A stretch of 64,000 nt of DNA, from the NCBI GenBank assembly GCA_029945375.1, contig CM057063.1, positions 2,539,894 through 2,603,893 of the forward strand, read 5' to 3'. Shown here piece by piece: positions 51,601 through 62,283 of the stretch. Under the pieces are notes generated by a model. It saw nothing but the letters and a program-made list of their open reading frames with translations, did no database searches and was not told the origin of the DNA. This DNA is from Agaricus subrufescens (lineage: Eukaryota > Basidiomycota > Agaricomycetes > Agaricales > Agaricaceae). Each line of letters opens with the position of its first letter. The first letter of the stretch is position 1. A program made the translations under genes and the position numbers.

Positions 51601-52608
51601 TCGAGAGACCACATATCATTCAAGAGTATCAGATCATGGCTTATTGTGTGTTGAGTCTCCGGAAAAAAACTAAATACAATTTGTTGGAGAGTCTTAGGCC
51701 GTCCAACTAAAGTACGTGGGTGAGAATCGCATTAATGAAAAGTATAAAAGTATAAAAGTATAAGAGCCACGTTAGTTCACTGATCCCGGTCACTGATTCC
51801 TTTTCTAACTTGCCTAATGTACATTTTTCCATCAATTCATTAATTTCATGGTATTTTGCTCGTCTACCACTTGTATTCCAGATGTCATTACTAATGTTTC
51901 AACTGAGCCTGAGTAACGCCGTCGATCAGTGTGGTCATTTCATCATCTTCGGAAATTTGATCCATTTTTAGGAAACCTTTTCCAAGCTTGGGAATGCTAA
52001 CCGTTGACAGCGCTTCCACATCATACTCCACTCAAGACACTTTCGCGCAGACCGTTTCGTATGCGTGAGACGTTAGAGTGTCACATTTTTAGTTCTAGTG
52101 TCTACGCACCAGCGAATCAGCTCCCGAGTCCGAAGATCTGGAAAGTGGTGGTAGAATGAGACATACAGAGGATTGAACCTCGATCAACGCTACACGCTCG
52201 CATTATTCCCCGATCTATTTTCCGATTAAACAAACAATGTTCTATTCAGGGGAGTTGATGAGGCTTTGAGATGTTTGAGACTGAAAGCCTACGAATATGG
52301 TTCCATCTTTGACGGAGTTGGAATCTCAATGGCGACCAACGACAAACTCATTGAAGTAAAATCATATTCCATGGATTCGGTTGCATTCTTGATATGTCAA
52401 CCTGAGGGGGAGGATCAAGTTTGAGAACAATTCTATCAAACTTAGAGACTGATAATGTCATACGCCGAGGGAATTCAGGACATGGAATCGAGCCCGCTGC
52501 CAATCATTGTACATGTTTCAATTATCCACCCTTATATCCCGCGAACTATATATTCGCACTCCTTTCGCGAAGCATTGCTTATACTTTGCCCCCACTACCT
52601 CTTGAAAC
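48655..52608. repeat. Intergenic, then segmental repeat copy 3 (left part)
   Basis: From about 49.33 kb the blocks of copies 1 and 2 recur: CGAGCCTCTCCGACTCTCAGG near 49493, ATTGACAGCTTCTTGATGATC near 49896, and a zinc-cluster promoter block near 52190-52260. A short tandem AAAAGTATA repeat (three units) lies at about 51738-51764. The 48.65-49.33 kb part holds no recognised exon. Confidence 0.55.
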
Positions 52609-53424
52609 ATGTCAGCCTACTTTGTAGAGTCAAACGCACAGGAACTTTGCTGCGTGTCTTCGATGTCCTCCAGGTTTGACCCTACGCGTTCTGACATGTC
52701 ATATCCATTATCACGGGGGAAAGCATGTGTGGTTTGTAGGTCAGTTCCTTTTCTTATTATTTTTCCCAGTCAGTTAACTGATGGACGACTCCCTAGGGCG
52801 CACAAAATAGTAAGTTACCTTTGACATTTTCTGCGATACCACTAGAACGCTTTCTGTTTAGAAATGTGACGGTGTTCGACCAACTTGTGGTTCCTGTCGG
52901 CGCAAACCGAAAGCTGATAGATGCGAATGGGATAATTCCAAAAGCAAGTCTAGAGTGGCGATACTCATAGAGACCATCAAAGCACTAGAGGCCCGGATAT
53001 TCGAACTCGAGCATCCTGAGCTCGTTACTCCTCCAGTGACTCTGTACTATCCGTACCGTAGAGACGAAGCAGGCTCCTCTGAAAGCTGCTTGTCTTCTCT
53101 CAACGTAGAATCGCAGAACCACAATTCGTCCTTCACAATGACCAACACTTCATATGACAACTACTCGGACGTGGCAACTCCCAGCACTTATGCAAGTAGT
53201 TCTCCAGAGTCGATGCCTTCCGTCGATGGAGAAGATTGCACCAGTGGTCTTCTGGAGCTTGGATATGCGCCTGCACCTTCAGTAAATGAAAGCGCATCGA
53301 CATGTATGTATATTTCATTTGTCCAGCTACTCGGTCTAACAATAGTTCAGATTACCATTATCAGGGTGTTGGGGAATCCTATACCACAAGTTCATTATCC
53401 GCAGCGTTTTTATCATCCACTTAA
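52609..53424 (+). CDS. Short Zn2Cys6 DNA-binding protein, paralog 2
   Basis: Four exons: 52609-52739, 52797-52809 (13 nt), 52862-53303 and 53351-53424. They total 660 nt, or 219 aa. The cluster reads CVVCRAHKIKCDGVRPTCGS, then CRRKPKADRC. The helix ILIETIKALEARIFELEHPE and a Ser/Thr-rich tail follow, ending YYHYQGVGESYTTSSLSAAF. Intron positions, including the 13-nt exon, are the same as in paralog 1. The last intron (47 nt) has donor GTATGT, branch TCTAAC and acceptor TTCAG. Without that splice the frame would run about 120 nt further into unrelated sequence. The regulatory domain of full-length fungal factors is missing, as in paralog 1. Confidence 0.85.
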
Positions 53425-54771
53425 ACCATCTTTCTCCATTTCTCTTTTTCATCCATTATATTTATTGAATGCTTTCGCCTTTACGTACGACCATGCACGA
53501 TTACTCAGTTACATTACTAGCCCTCTAAGTATCGTAATTTAATTGCCCAACGTAATATATCATTATGCGCCGAGAGACATTGAGAGGGTGTTGGGCGGTG
53601 ATGAAAGCGCCACTGTGTGACGCCCATAAACTTAGCCGTGACCGCGCTCAAATTTGCTGGTATCAAGAAACGGAGCATAGAATATCAGACCAACACTGAC
53701 ATAGGTTGAGTTGTTCCTGTTCCTTCGGTGTTGCTGATTGTTAAGTTCCTAAAGTGGGAAAGTCTCCGATTGATTCTGGGAATTATCAACAGGCTGATCA
53801 TGCAACGGCATCAAATTGATTAGCTATCGGAGCCTTACAAGTACAAGCGGCTGGACAGAGCGCTTTTTATATACTTGCACATTATCTGACACCTTGTTCT
53901 TGCGAACAGGCTGTTTCAAGCTTTATTCAGGGGATAATAGTACCCGATGACTCATCGACATCACTGACCTTGAAAATTTACCTTCGGAGCGCACGAAACT
54001 GATTCATTGTTCAATGGCTCTACTCTCCCCCGCGATTCAAGGAGTGTCATAGAAAATTTGGTATATGGAGGCCTGCCCCAATTATGGGACTGCGCGAGAC
54101 TGACAGCAGTCATACGGGTGAACCTTGCAAATTGCTGTAACAGCACAGAAGAGGCGTTAAAGGATGGGACTTTGGAAGGCTGTGAGTTGTTGCATATGCT
54201 CATATCAACTCCATGGTATTGAGGCAGGGTAGAGCGCGTTCTATCAGGATCGATGATCAATGAGCTTTCTCAGTTGTCTCGCTCAGGGATTGGGTCCCAA
54301 CACCCGAGTTATTATCAGAACTTCAGCCTGACATGTGCCTGATGTACTATTAACATCGTGCACCCTCTGACCATGGTACTTCTCTGGAGGCACATGCCGA
54401 GGCGTCAAAGAATGAGTTTAAATATGGCAGGGTAAGTAACACGCTAGCCGAACCTAATCATTCCCCTTCTTTCCCTCCACTCTAACCCCCAACTCAGAAT
54501 CCGCTCTACCGCTCATTATACCTAACTTGTGATCATCAAACGACAGCATACGTCACGATGAGTTCCAGTAGGTGCTAACAAAAGCGCTCTCATACGTGGC
54601 TCTCAAGTTCATCTTTAAGGTCCAGCTCGAAGAGGGTTTTTCACCGGAGCTAGTGGGGTAGTCATCAACGACTCCCCGATGTACGACATACAGCAGAATT
54701 ATCATTACCATGGTGTAACTTCTGGTACGATTTTTGATCCTCGTCTCAATTAATTCTGATTTGTTGAGATA
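53425..54771. other. Intergenic and likely 5' exon(s) of the NACHT gene
   Basis: No exon could be fixed. The NACHT frame is open upstream of its first ATG to an acceptor-like GAGATAG at about 54772. It reads ELLYKHSIEGTE, which suits the family just before the NACHT domain, so at least one 5' exon probably lies here. Confidence 0.4.
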
Positions 54772-54813
54772 GCTCGCGAACTTCTCTATAAACACTCTAT
54801 CGAAGGCACGGAA

Positions 54814-56575
54814 ATGAATTCACAGGCCCGTCACCCGCCACCCCGATGCCATCCTCAAACCCGCGTATCAGTAACAAAGGCAATCCTCGAATGGATGAAA
54901 AATACAAGTAGAACACACAACATCCTCTGGGTATTTGGGTTTGCTGGCGTGGGCAAGACCGCTGTTGCGCAAACGGTTGCTGAATCGGCTAAGAACGAAC
55001 AGATTCTCGGCGTCGCTTTCTTCATCTCGCGACAGCGTGGTCAAAATGATCCGGCGCGATTCTTCATCTCCATCGCCTACCAGCTTACTCTTCGAGATGA
55101 GCAATACCTACAAAGTGTGGAAGAGCAGCTATTAGCCGATCCTGGCCTTCTCAAGAAGGACATGAAGACTCAATTCCAAAAGCTTATCGTCGAACCATTA
55201 TCGCATTTGAACCGCGAACGCAAACTGTTGATCATCATCGATGGGCTGGACGAATGCCACGGAATTGACGATCAGCGCAACGTCATCAAACTCATCGCTT
55301 CTACCGCTCAATTGTCTCTCCCCGTTATCTGGATGATCTGCAGTCGTCCGGAGTTCCAAATAAAGTCTGCTTTCGATGCCGATGATGTCAAGAGGTGTTG
55401 TTGGAGGAAGGAGATAACTGTGGACGATTCAGAAACTCGTCGAGACATCGAACGATTTTTATGGGACAGGTTCCATGATATAGCTGATAAGTATGGCATC
55501 AGGGACTGGCCCGCGGCGGATGAGCTAGAGAAACTGATCAGTGCTGCTTCTGGATATTTCGTGTACGCCGAAACGGTCTCAAGATACGTTGAAGATCCCT
55601 GTATCGCAGATCCAGAGACTCAGCTTGAAGGTGTTCTCCAATTCATTGATTCCCCGGCAACACCCTCGACACTGAATGCTTTCCACTTTCTCGATCAATT
55701 ATACATGGAGATCCTGAAAGACGTACAACCACAACAACTACCCCATGCCCTCCAGCTCATTGGAATCTCTTCTCTTTATCCTTCGTTACCGGCACTTCAG
55801 CTCGCTAATCTCCTCGGTTACAAAAGGAATAGGTTCGAGGCCGTCTTGCGCAGACTTTATTCTGTCGCGGAAGTTCCCTCTGAGAAGCCCTGCCAGAATC
55901 CTTTGCGCATCATACACACATCGTTCATGGACTTCCTCAAGGATCCCAACCGATCCGGCAGATTTGCGTTAGACTTGAACAAGTTGCACGCGGATTTCGC
56001 AAAGGCTTGTTTCGGAGTTATTAGTCAGACAGCGTTACGATATGCGAGGAATCTCGTATGGAAGCCGGAGGAGACCCCAGCCTTCACCGTTGCCGATCAC
56101 ATCCTTACTTATTGTGCGAAATCAGTATGGGAAGCCTGCTACAAACACGGAGACGGCCCTGATACCGATTTGCTCAAACACGTTGTGGAGTATCGGTATT
56201 CCTTTCTCTGCTTTCTTAGGGACAAGATACCTGGGGACGCATTTCACAAATGGTCAGGATGGCTGGTCCGACAGGTAAGCTTCTGAGGCGTTTAAGAGGA
56301 AATGAGTATTGATCTTGTGATACTCTAGATTGAACTACACAACCTTGAAAATATAGTACAACCTGCCGAATGGGATGATGAATACCTTCAAGACACTTTT
56401 GTAAGTTGATTTTGCCCTTCCGCTCGCTACCGACAACTCATTTCTTTTACAGGGCTCACGCATTCCTGATGGTGTGAATAGCAATGACGTGTATGCATTT
56501 ACCCTTGGCGCTGCGTCAAAGCGTGTGATGGTAATTATCATCGACTCTTCTCATGTGTACTTTTGTGAGATGTAA
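54814..56575 (+). CDS. NACHT-domain STAND NTPase (fungal NLR-like)
   Basis: Exons 54814-56274, 56329-56400 and 56453-56575 total 1656 nt, or 551 aa from the first in-frame ATG. A 5' exon is likely, because coding similarity (KHSIEGTE) continues upstream. The motif order is NSQARHPPPRCHPQTR, Walker A GFAGVGKT (residues 42-49), QFQKLIVEPL, Walker B LLIIIDGLDEC (138-148), sensor-like WMICSRPEF, then a winged-helix region ending FMDFLKDPNRSGRF. No WD40, ankyrin or TPR repeats follow; the tail ends in a short unknown domain (GSRIPDGVNSNDVYAFTLGA). The family includes fungal regulators of programmed cell death and non-self recognition. The role here is inferred. The core looks intact and is related to the degenerate protein at 12.4-14.2 kb. 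Confidence 0.88.
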
Positions 56576-58155
56576 ACTCGGGAACCATCTCCGTTGTATT
56601 ATGACAAGATTCCAACATACTGGAGTCTCGTCATCGAGAGAAATATATTTGTACGTTGAACTCGATCAACAATGTCACAGAGCCTCTATAATACCTAAGT
56701 GCAAGCTCAACGGAGCCCAAAGAGAGGTGGCTACGGGACGACGAAACAATCGAGCGCAATTCTGGGACGGCGCCAACATGTGATATGTGACGCATCTTCT
56801 CTCCCTTATGGCATTCGTCATTCGGCCTCGTCTTGAACCAAGCCACTTGTCCGCCTTGCTTGATCATTTGTCAGAAGCTCAAGCTCAAGCTCAAGCTCAA
56901 GATCACCTGGCGAGGCCAGCCCCATCAAGCACCATACCATGTATCTACCGAATCACGAACAGACCCGCTCCACCGACTCCGCCCTCTCATTCTGTTTTTA
57001 GTCACCTCGGCCTCTTCACCGGCTTCTGCCCCACGACCAGTACTCTCAGCTCCGGTACAGTGCAGCATGGTAGGCGGTCTGATCATATACTCAATGTTGT
57101 GTCTATTCAAGACCTAATTACCAGCGTGAAGTAAATGCTATCGCATATATTTTCAGCGGCATCACTGCTTATCTCGACGGTATCCCACCACACTGCACGC
57201 TCGTTCTCGCTGGCCCCCTTTTCCGATATTGCTCCTCACGTTACAGCCCCAACCGGTAAACTCCTGGTGTACCCATCTTGAGACGCTCAGGTTCTCTGGT
57301 ATGGTCAATGACACGCCAAATGCATCACTTTTCTAGCTGTCAGCGCGTCAAAACTATTGGAGGATGCATACCTCCATCGATGAAAAAATCTTCACTGCAT
57401 TCTATTGATCTTGGATTGAATTCCGTAATCTTATGTGATTGTCAACGCGGAAGATGTCGGTTTGATAATGCATTTATCCGTTTAATTCTGTCTACAAACC
57501 GTGTTTAATCTCTAAATCACACAACGCTTTAGTGAGCGATGGATATAACTTTTGATGACAAGTATAATAAGCGTTGTGGCGATGGAACGATGGCCAGTGA
57601 AAATACGAGACAAACGATGACGATGACCTCATAAAACACGCGAGGACATTTTTGTATAGAAGGAGTATTTATGTATCATCTCGGCGAGACACCTCTCGTA
57701 CTACCTCTCTTATACGCTTTGCCGCCCGGTATCACGAAGACTCCAAATACATCCCTTCGCAAAATTACACTTTCCATTGAACCCGCATCAGTCCATGTCC
57801 GCGCGTGGATTCCACATTTTTACTGGAGCCTCTATTTGACTCGCCCAATCGGAACTTTGTTTTCATGATATAAAATCAGGTTTTGGATACTTTCTTTTGG
57901 AGCTTTGCACAGGGAATGATGTTAAGCGAAGATGATCATACATGACACCAAGGTTAGCGCTTCGTTGGTCCAGCGAGTTTATTAAAAAGTGGTTTTTTTG
58001 TTTGGTCAGCGCCGCAAACTCCATAGAACAGAAGATATTCGAAGTTCATTGGGCAGTGCACACCCCTTTCGGGAACTGCATTCCGAAATGGATGAAGGCT
58101 GCCGCTACAAGTGAACGGAATTCAACGCTGGGCCACTTTTTCGAAGCTCTTCAAA
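56576..58155. other. Intergenic with a CTCAAG hexamer repeat
   Basis: A run of about four CTCAAG units lies at 56875-56901. Other frames are short and unrecognised. Confidence 0.45.
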
Positions 58156-59385
58156 ATGAACAACGGCACTATACCAGCATTACAAGGCAGATCACTCCTC
58201 ATCGACCAATTTGAGCTCGTTAGCCCCACGACTGTAGCTGGTACCCTTTATGGCGTTGCGTTTACCCTCTGCTGCCTATGTTTTCATTCAACTGTTCCCC
58301 GGCTTCAGGATGGGAAATACAAAGACACAAGCAAAGGTTATGCTTGGGTTCAACGTTGTCATAATACTTTGTGGGCTCTACAATCTCGTGGCAACTGCTT
58401 GGCTTGCCCAGGACGCCTACATCAAGCATAGCGACTATGACCAGAGCTGTATAGTTTGCGTAGGTATCATACTGAACCCGTGAATATGGCGTGCCGTGCT
58501 TCTCAGGTGGCAGTGGGTGTCTTGACGTCGATGATTCAGGTGCATAGTTATTCTTTTTTTTCAATATATCAGACAAAGTAGCTGACCTTGGGGAAAGATT
58601 TGGCGTGTGTGGGCCATCTGGAGTGTCACTCGTTATGCCAATTTGATAATTGTGCCACCGATTCTGTGTTTCTTGACAGCCACCGGTGAGTGACTTCCGT
58701 TGTATCCCTTACTTGAAATGAAATAAGTCGTGCTTTTCTAGGATTAAAATTGAAGAGCCTTGTATTGGAAGACACACTACTCCGGGCCAACCTTGTCCAA
58801 GCGGATTACGAAACAGGACTCCTACAAGTTGGATTTCAAGGAGCCACTACGATACTTTGCACTGCATTGATATCCATATATCTCATCTTCATGCGACGCA
58901 GGCAAAAAATGTTAAATTGTATGCAAACAACAAAAATCAATAAAAAAGATTTTTTTAACGCAAAAAAATTTGCGTGGATAGCTCAAGGATCTACCGGATA
59001 CATGAAAATTTTGTGGCCATGTTGAATCATATGCCTTGGAATCTATCTGGTTGTTCGCTATCATCGTGTTCGCAGGTCGTGGTGTACTTTCTTTCTTTGT
59101 TGAGTCCGTGGTCTACATAGAGGCAAGTTCATTATGAATTGCTAGTGTCAACATTAAATAATAAGATATGTCTAGATAATTGTTTCTCTCCTTTTTCAGT
59201 GCCGAGTTGCCAGTGGAAGAGCATATGAATCTCAGAGCAATCAAAGGAATATTAGTTCATTACGGTGGGACCATTCAAATAACAACACGATGCAGTTTGG
59301 AGAAACTGATACAGCTCACGATGGGGCTCGCGTGTCTGAATTTCTGGAAGTATCAGATATTCCACAAGCGTCTAGGATGGCATAA
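58156..59385 (+). pseudogene. Multi-pass mushroom-type membrane protein, frameshifted
   Basis: The reading starts MNNGTIPALQGRSLLIDQFE and has GTLYGVAFTLC, then in another frame AYVFIQLFPG, VMLGFNVVIILCGLYNLV, an exon VAVGVLTSMIQ, an exon IWRVWAIWSVTRYANLIIVP, then GLLQVGFQGATTILCTALIS, VESYALESIWLFAIIVFAG, GVLSFFVESVVYIE and a hydrophilic tail ending in TAA at 59385. The order matches a large agaricomycete family of about seven-span proteins of unknown function, sometimes grouped with DUF6533/DUF6534-type proteins. It is broken by a 1-nt shift near 58277 and further shifts around 58990-59020, where an A/T-rich stretch interrupts the coding sequence. I call it a pseudogene, though sequencing error is possible. 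Confidence 0.65.
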
Positions 59386-61260
59386 CGAATACTACTTCTT
59401 ATATGTTGTTATCAGATGAATGTCACATATCTCAAATAGGGGATGAGCTATGATTCTATCAATGCGTAGGTGCGGGAGAATATGTCTGTTATTTAATGAT
59501 GCTTTTGGGAACTAGATTCATATATAGAACTCACGTTCTTCAAAAAGCATGTTTACTCGATCTATTCCCAACGTTTGTTCAGTCTCCGTGATCCTAACGT
59601 GCAGCATTGAAAGGGCAATTAATGATAGCCATTGGTAACGGTATCCCAGATATATGAGACTTCAGCGATGTACTGGGCTCTCTCTGATACTTGATGAGCT
59701 TTTTATTGATCAGGATACTGTATCCTTACGACCTTATGTTCACGCACGTGACTAAAAGGTTTTTCCGATAAATCTCCAAATTCGCCATAAATCGAGAAAG
59801 AATTATTGCAACACTAAAAAAAAATCATGTTGACTGTTGACATGAACATAAGGTCGTAAGGATACAGTAAGCGTCACTTTGTTGAGATCTGCAGCCATCA
59901 GAACAAGTGATTAATCACAATCATGTAGAGGGACTGCAGCCTGCTGAGTTGGGAATCAGATGTTCTACTCGTAACCGTAAGCTAAGATTTGAAACCACCG
60001 ATCAGTGCTCATCTCTGTCCTCTAGGGGGGACTTGCTCATCGTTCGAGCGGGCTGTGCGATCGGGCCACATGTAAAATGTTCTCTGCTGAACCAGCTTGG
60101 TCCCCGTGGTTCCTTCTCACGATGACAGTCACTTCGGTCACAAACCAAGAGATGAGTTACGTTGTGGACTATTCAAACGCCCAGGTGGTTTATGCGTGGT
60201 GATTACCAACACCTAATCTTGGCCGAATACAAATAACGGATTATCATTGTCTTCTGCTCCACAATACCTAGCTCCCATTCAGCGGTCATGATTGAGACTT
60301 ACAAAACATAAACAGGGCATTGGGTATCACACCGGTTTGTGTTCAGCTTTTTGAAAGGGTAAATTTATATTGAGGAAAATTTTATATAACTTCCCTGATA
60401 AGATTAAGGGTTATACTGAAAAGAATCATAAAACTAAATTTGGTGCTATTTTGATTTGAACGCTACCACAATGAGCAATCATCTAATAGTGATTAGATTG
60501 TGCGCAATGACGCGGACCATGTGGGGTGGGTGTGTACTCAAGCGCCAAACGTTGATAAAAGGATCTCAGATGTTCACAGGTTTAGTGGCTTCAGATTGGC
60601 GCGTATTCCAAAAATATGTCAACGCCATGGCTTCGCGATCTCAGGGGTGAGGCAGACCCGAAAATGAGCCACTGTCTAAGTTACAGTGAAATAAACGTCC
60701 GCTTGCGATATATCAGGCCTCTGGCATTGTAAATGAGTTACTATAATGTAGTGACTATGTCTTGTGAACAGGGTAGGGCCCATCTCGGAATACAGAAGAG
60801 ATGTTCATTGGTGTTTGGTGTGACGTGTGACAAAGATCTGCCACCCGATACATTGCGACGACCACGGACGGATGTTGTCATGCTGGCGTCTGGTTAGTAC
60901 CATTAAAAGAACTCGAGAGAACCTGCTCTAGCGCCAATCTCTGTCTCTCCTCCCCCTCGGCGCCACTTGGCGCTTCCCTCTCACAGTCGATAGAAAACCC
61001 TCATCCATGTCTTCATCGGGTGAGTTTCTGTTACAGTCAAGTTGAATCTATCATGTGGCAGAGATTGACTGAAAATCTCAAGTATCCAACGCTTTACAGA
61101 CAATCTCCGGGCCTGGATGAACGAGGAATGTGTTGTTCAGGCGCTCGGAATGTAACGCCAAGCCAGTCTTTGGGCGTTAATTTGGCTTCAGTAAGCGCTG
61201 AGAACAACCCATATATTATATAGTACAACTGAAATCCACAGTGAAGCTGCCGAAGATGTT
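59386..61260. other. Intergenic apart from the MITE
   Basis: Several short frames lack recognised homology or splice support. Apart from the MITE I see no structured element. Confidence 0.45.
59718..59867. mobile_element. MITE, 150 bp, 25-bp perfect terminal inverted repeats, TA target duplication
   Basis: The left end (59718-59742, starting CTGTATCCTTACGACC) and right end (59843-59867, finishing GGTCGTAAGGATACAG) are exact reverse complements over 25 bases. TA flanks each side (59716-59717 and 59868-59869). The interior of about 100 bp is AT-rich and non-coding. TA duplication and TIR layout fit a Tc1/mariner-type non-autonomous element. No source transposase is in the window. Confidence 0.8.
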
Positions 61261-62283
61261 TTAAAGATGGATCTCCCACAAGTCCAACTCACCCCTAGCT
61301 CTTGTCAATCCCTTCCAAGCCCAGACTTCAACATTCATTGCCGTGCCGTCCCGTCCCCGTGCCACCACCCATTTTGTGAATCGGATCCTCTTATCCAGGA
61401 TATAAGAACGCTCCGCTCTCATTAACGCAATCACTGCTCTTTGTACGTCGACAACAGACACAAATTGGCTCCCTAAGGTCGGCCTTACAAGCAGTGTGCC
61501 ACCCGGGCTGGACGGCCAAGCAAGCCTTAACTTTTTCACAGGGGGGATAGTTGCCAACTTGGTGCTCTGGGGAAAATGGACATTCAGCCACTGGATGATG
61601 CTCGTCTGCTCGTTGCGTGCGCCCCAACAATGGCCCTCGTACACTGGCATATCGCTCAGAACTGGTTCGACGACAGGCCGCTCAGTTGACTCCTCGAACC
61701 CTAATTCATCGGCAATGAACACGTGCTGTCCGGCTGTGTCTTCGGGCCGGCCCGCGATTTCGGGAATATCCGCTTGCCTTTGCTCTGCCCCCCGCCCGTG
61801 ATGCGCTGATCCTCCACTTCGGTGGTCGTTTGTCATTATTGGAAGTTGACGAGTTAGACCGCTTCGAATGGGAACCGCTGTACTAGCCATTATTGCTGAT
61901 ATCTCCTCATCTTCTTCAATCACCGGCGGCAGGGGTATATTCAACATCAAAGGCGTCGGCGGGCAGTTTGGTTGACTAGTAGTCGGGTTGTCGGTACCTC
62001 CTGGCCACTGAACAGTCTGCGCTAGTCCTGACCAGAAGGCACTTTCACGAAAATCTTCCTCTGGTGAATCTTCCCAAACAGGCGCCCAAAACCGCACTTC
62101 ACTGGCTAGCTGCTGCATTGGTGCCGGTGTTAAAGAGACGTAGTAGTCTTCTGCTGGTGGTGTCAGATGGTCCCGGAACGATTCCACGCACTGGGCCCAT
62201 TGTCTGATCGCATGATAATCGATGCTGGGGTTCTCGTTAATATTGTCAATTTCGTCGTGGCTGCTGGTTCTATCGAGTGCCAT
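61261..62283 (-). CDS. Single-exon hypothetical protein, 340 aa
   Basis: The frame is continuous from the ATG at 62283 to the stop at 61261, the longest intronless small gene here. The N-terminal half is acidic and Pro/Thr-rich (PTTSQPNCPPTPLMLNIPLP). The C-terminal ~130 residues look folded: HCWGARNEQTSIIQWLNVHF, KKLRLAWPSSPGGTLLVRPT, FVSVVDVQRAVIALMRAE, and an end GELDLWEIHL. The C-terminal layout is loosely like basidiomycete proteins with a DUF6699-type domain, but I am not sure. There is no signal peptide or membrane span. Its length argues for a real gene or a recent insertion of one. Confidence 0.65.
   Translation of the reverse strand: MALDRTSSHDEIDNINENPSIDYHAIRQWAQCVESFRDHLTPPAEDYYVSLTPAPMQQLASEVRFWAPVWEDSPEEDFRESAFWSGLAQTVQWPGGTDNPTTSQPNCPPTPLMLNIPLPPVIEEDEEISAIMASTAVPIRSGLTRQLPIMTNDHRSGGSAHHGRGAEQRQADIPEIAGRPEDTAGQHVFIADELGFEESTERPVVEPVLSDMPVYEGHCWGARNEQTSIIQWLNVHFPQSTKLATIPPVKKLRLAWPSSPGGTLLVRPTLGSQFVSVVDVQRAVIALMRAERSYILDKRIRFTKWVVARGRDGTAMNVEVWAWKGLTRARGELDLWEIHL

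Noticed and set aside
52090..52185. GAGGATTGAACCTC, resembling a tRNA T-arm on the minus strand
   Set aside because: No acceptor stem, D-arm or anticodon arm can be folded around it at the right spacing.
53304..53542. C-terminal extension of the zinc-cluster paralog by reading through its last intron
   Set aside because: The intron has a good donor, branch site and acceptor, and splicing gives the C-terminus shared by the other copies.
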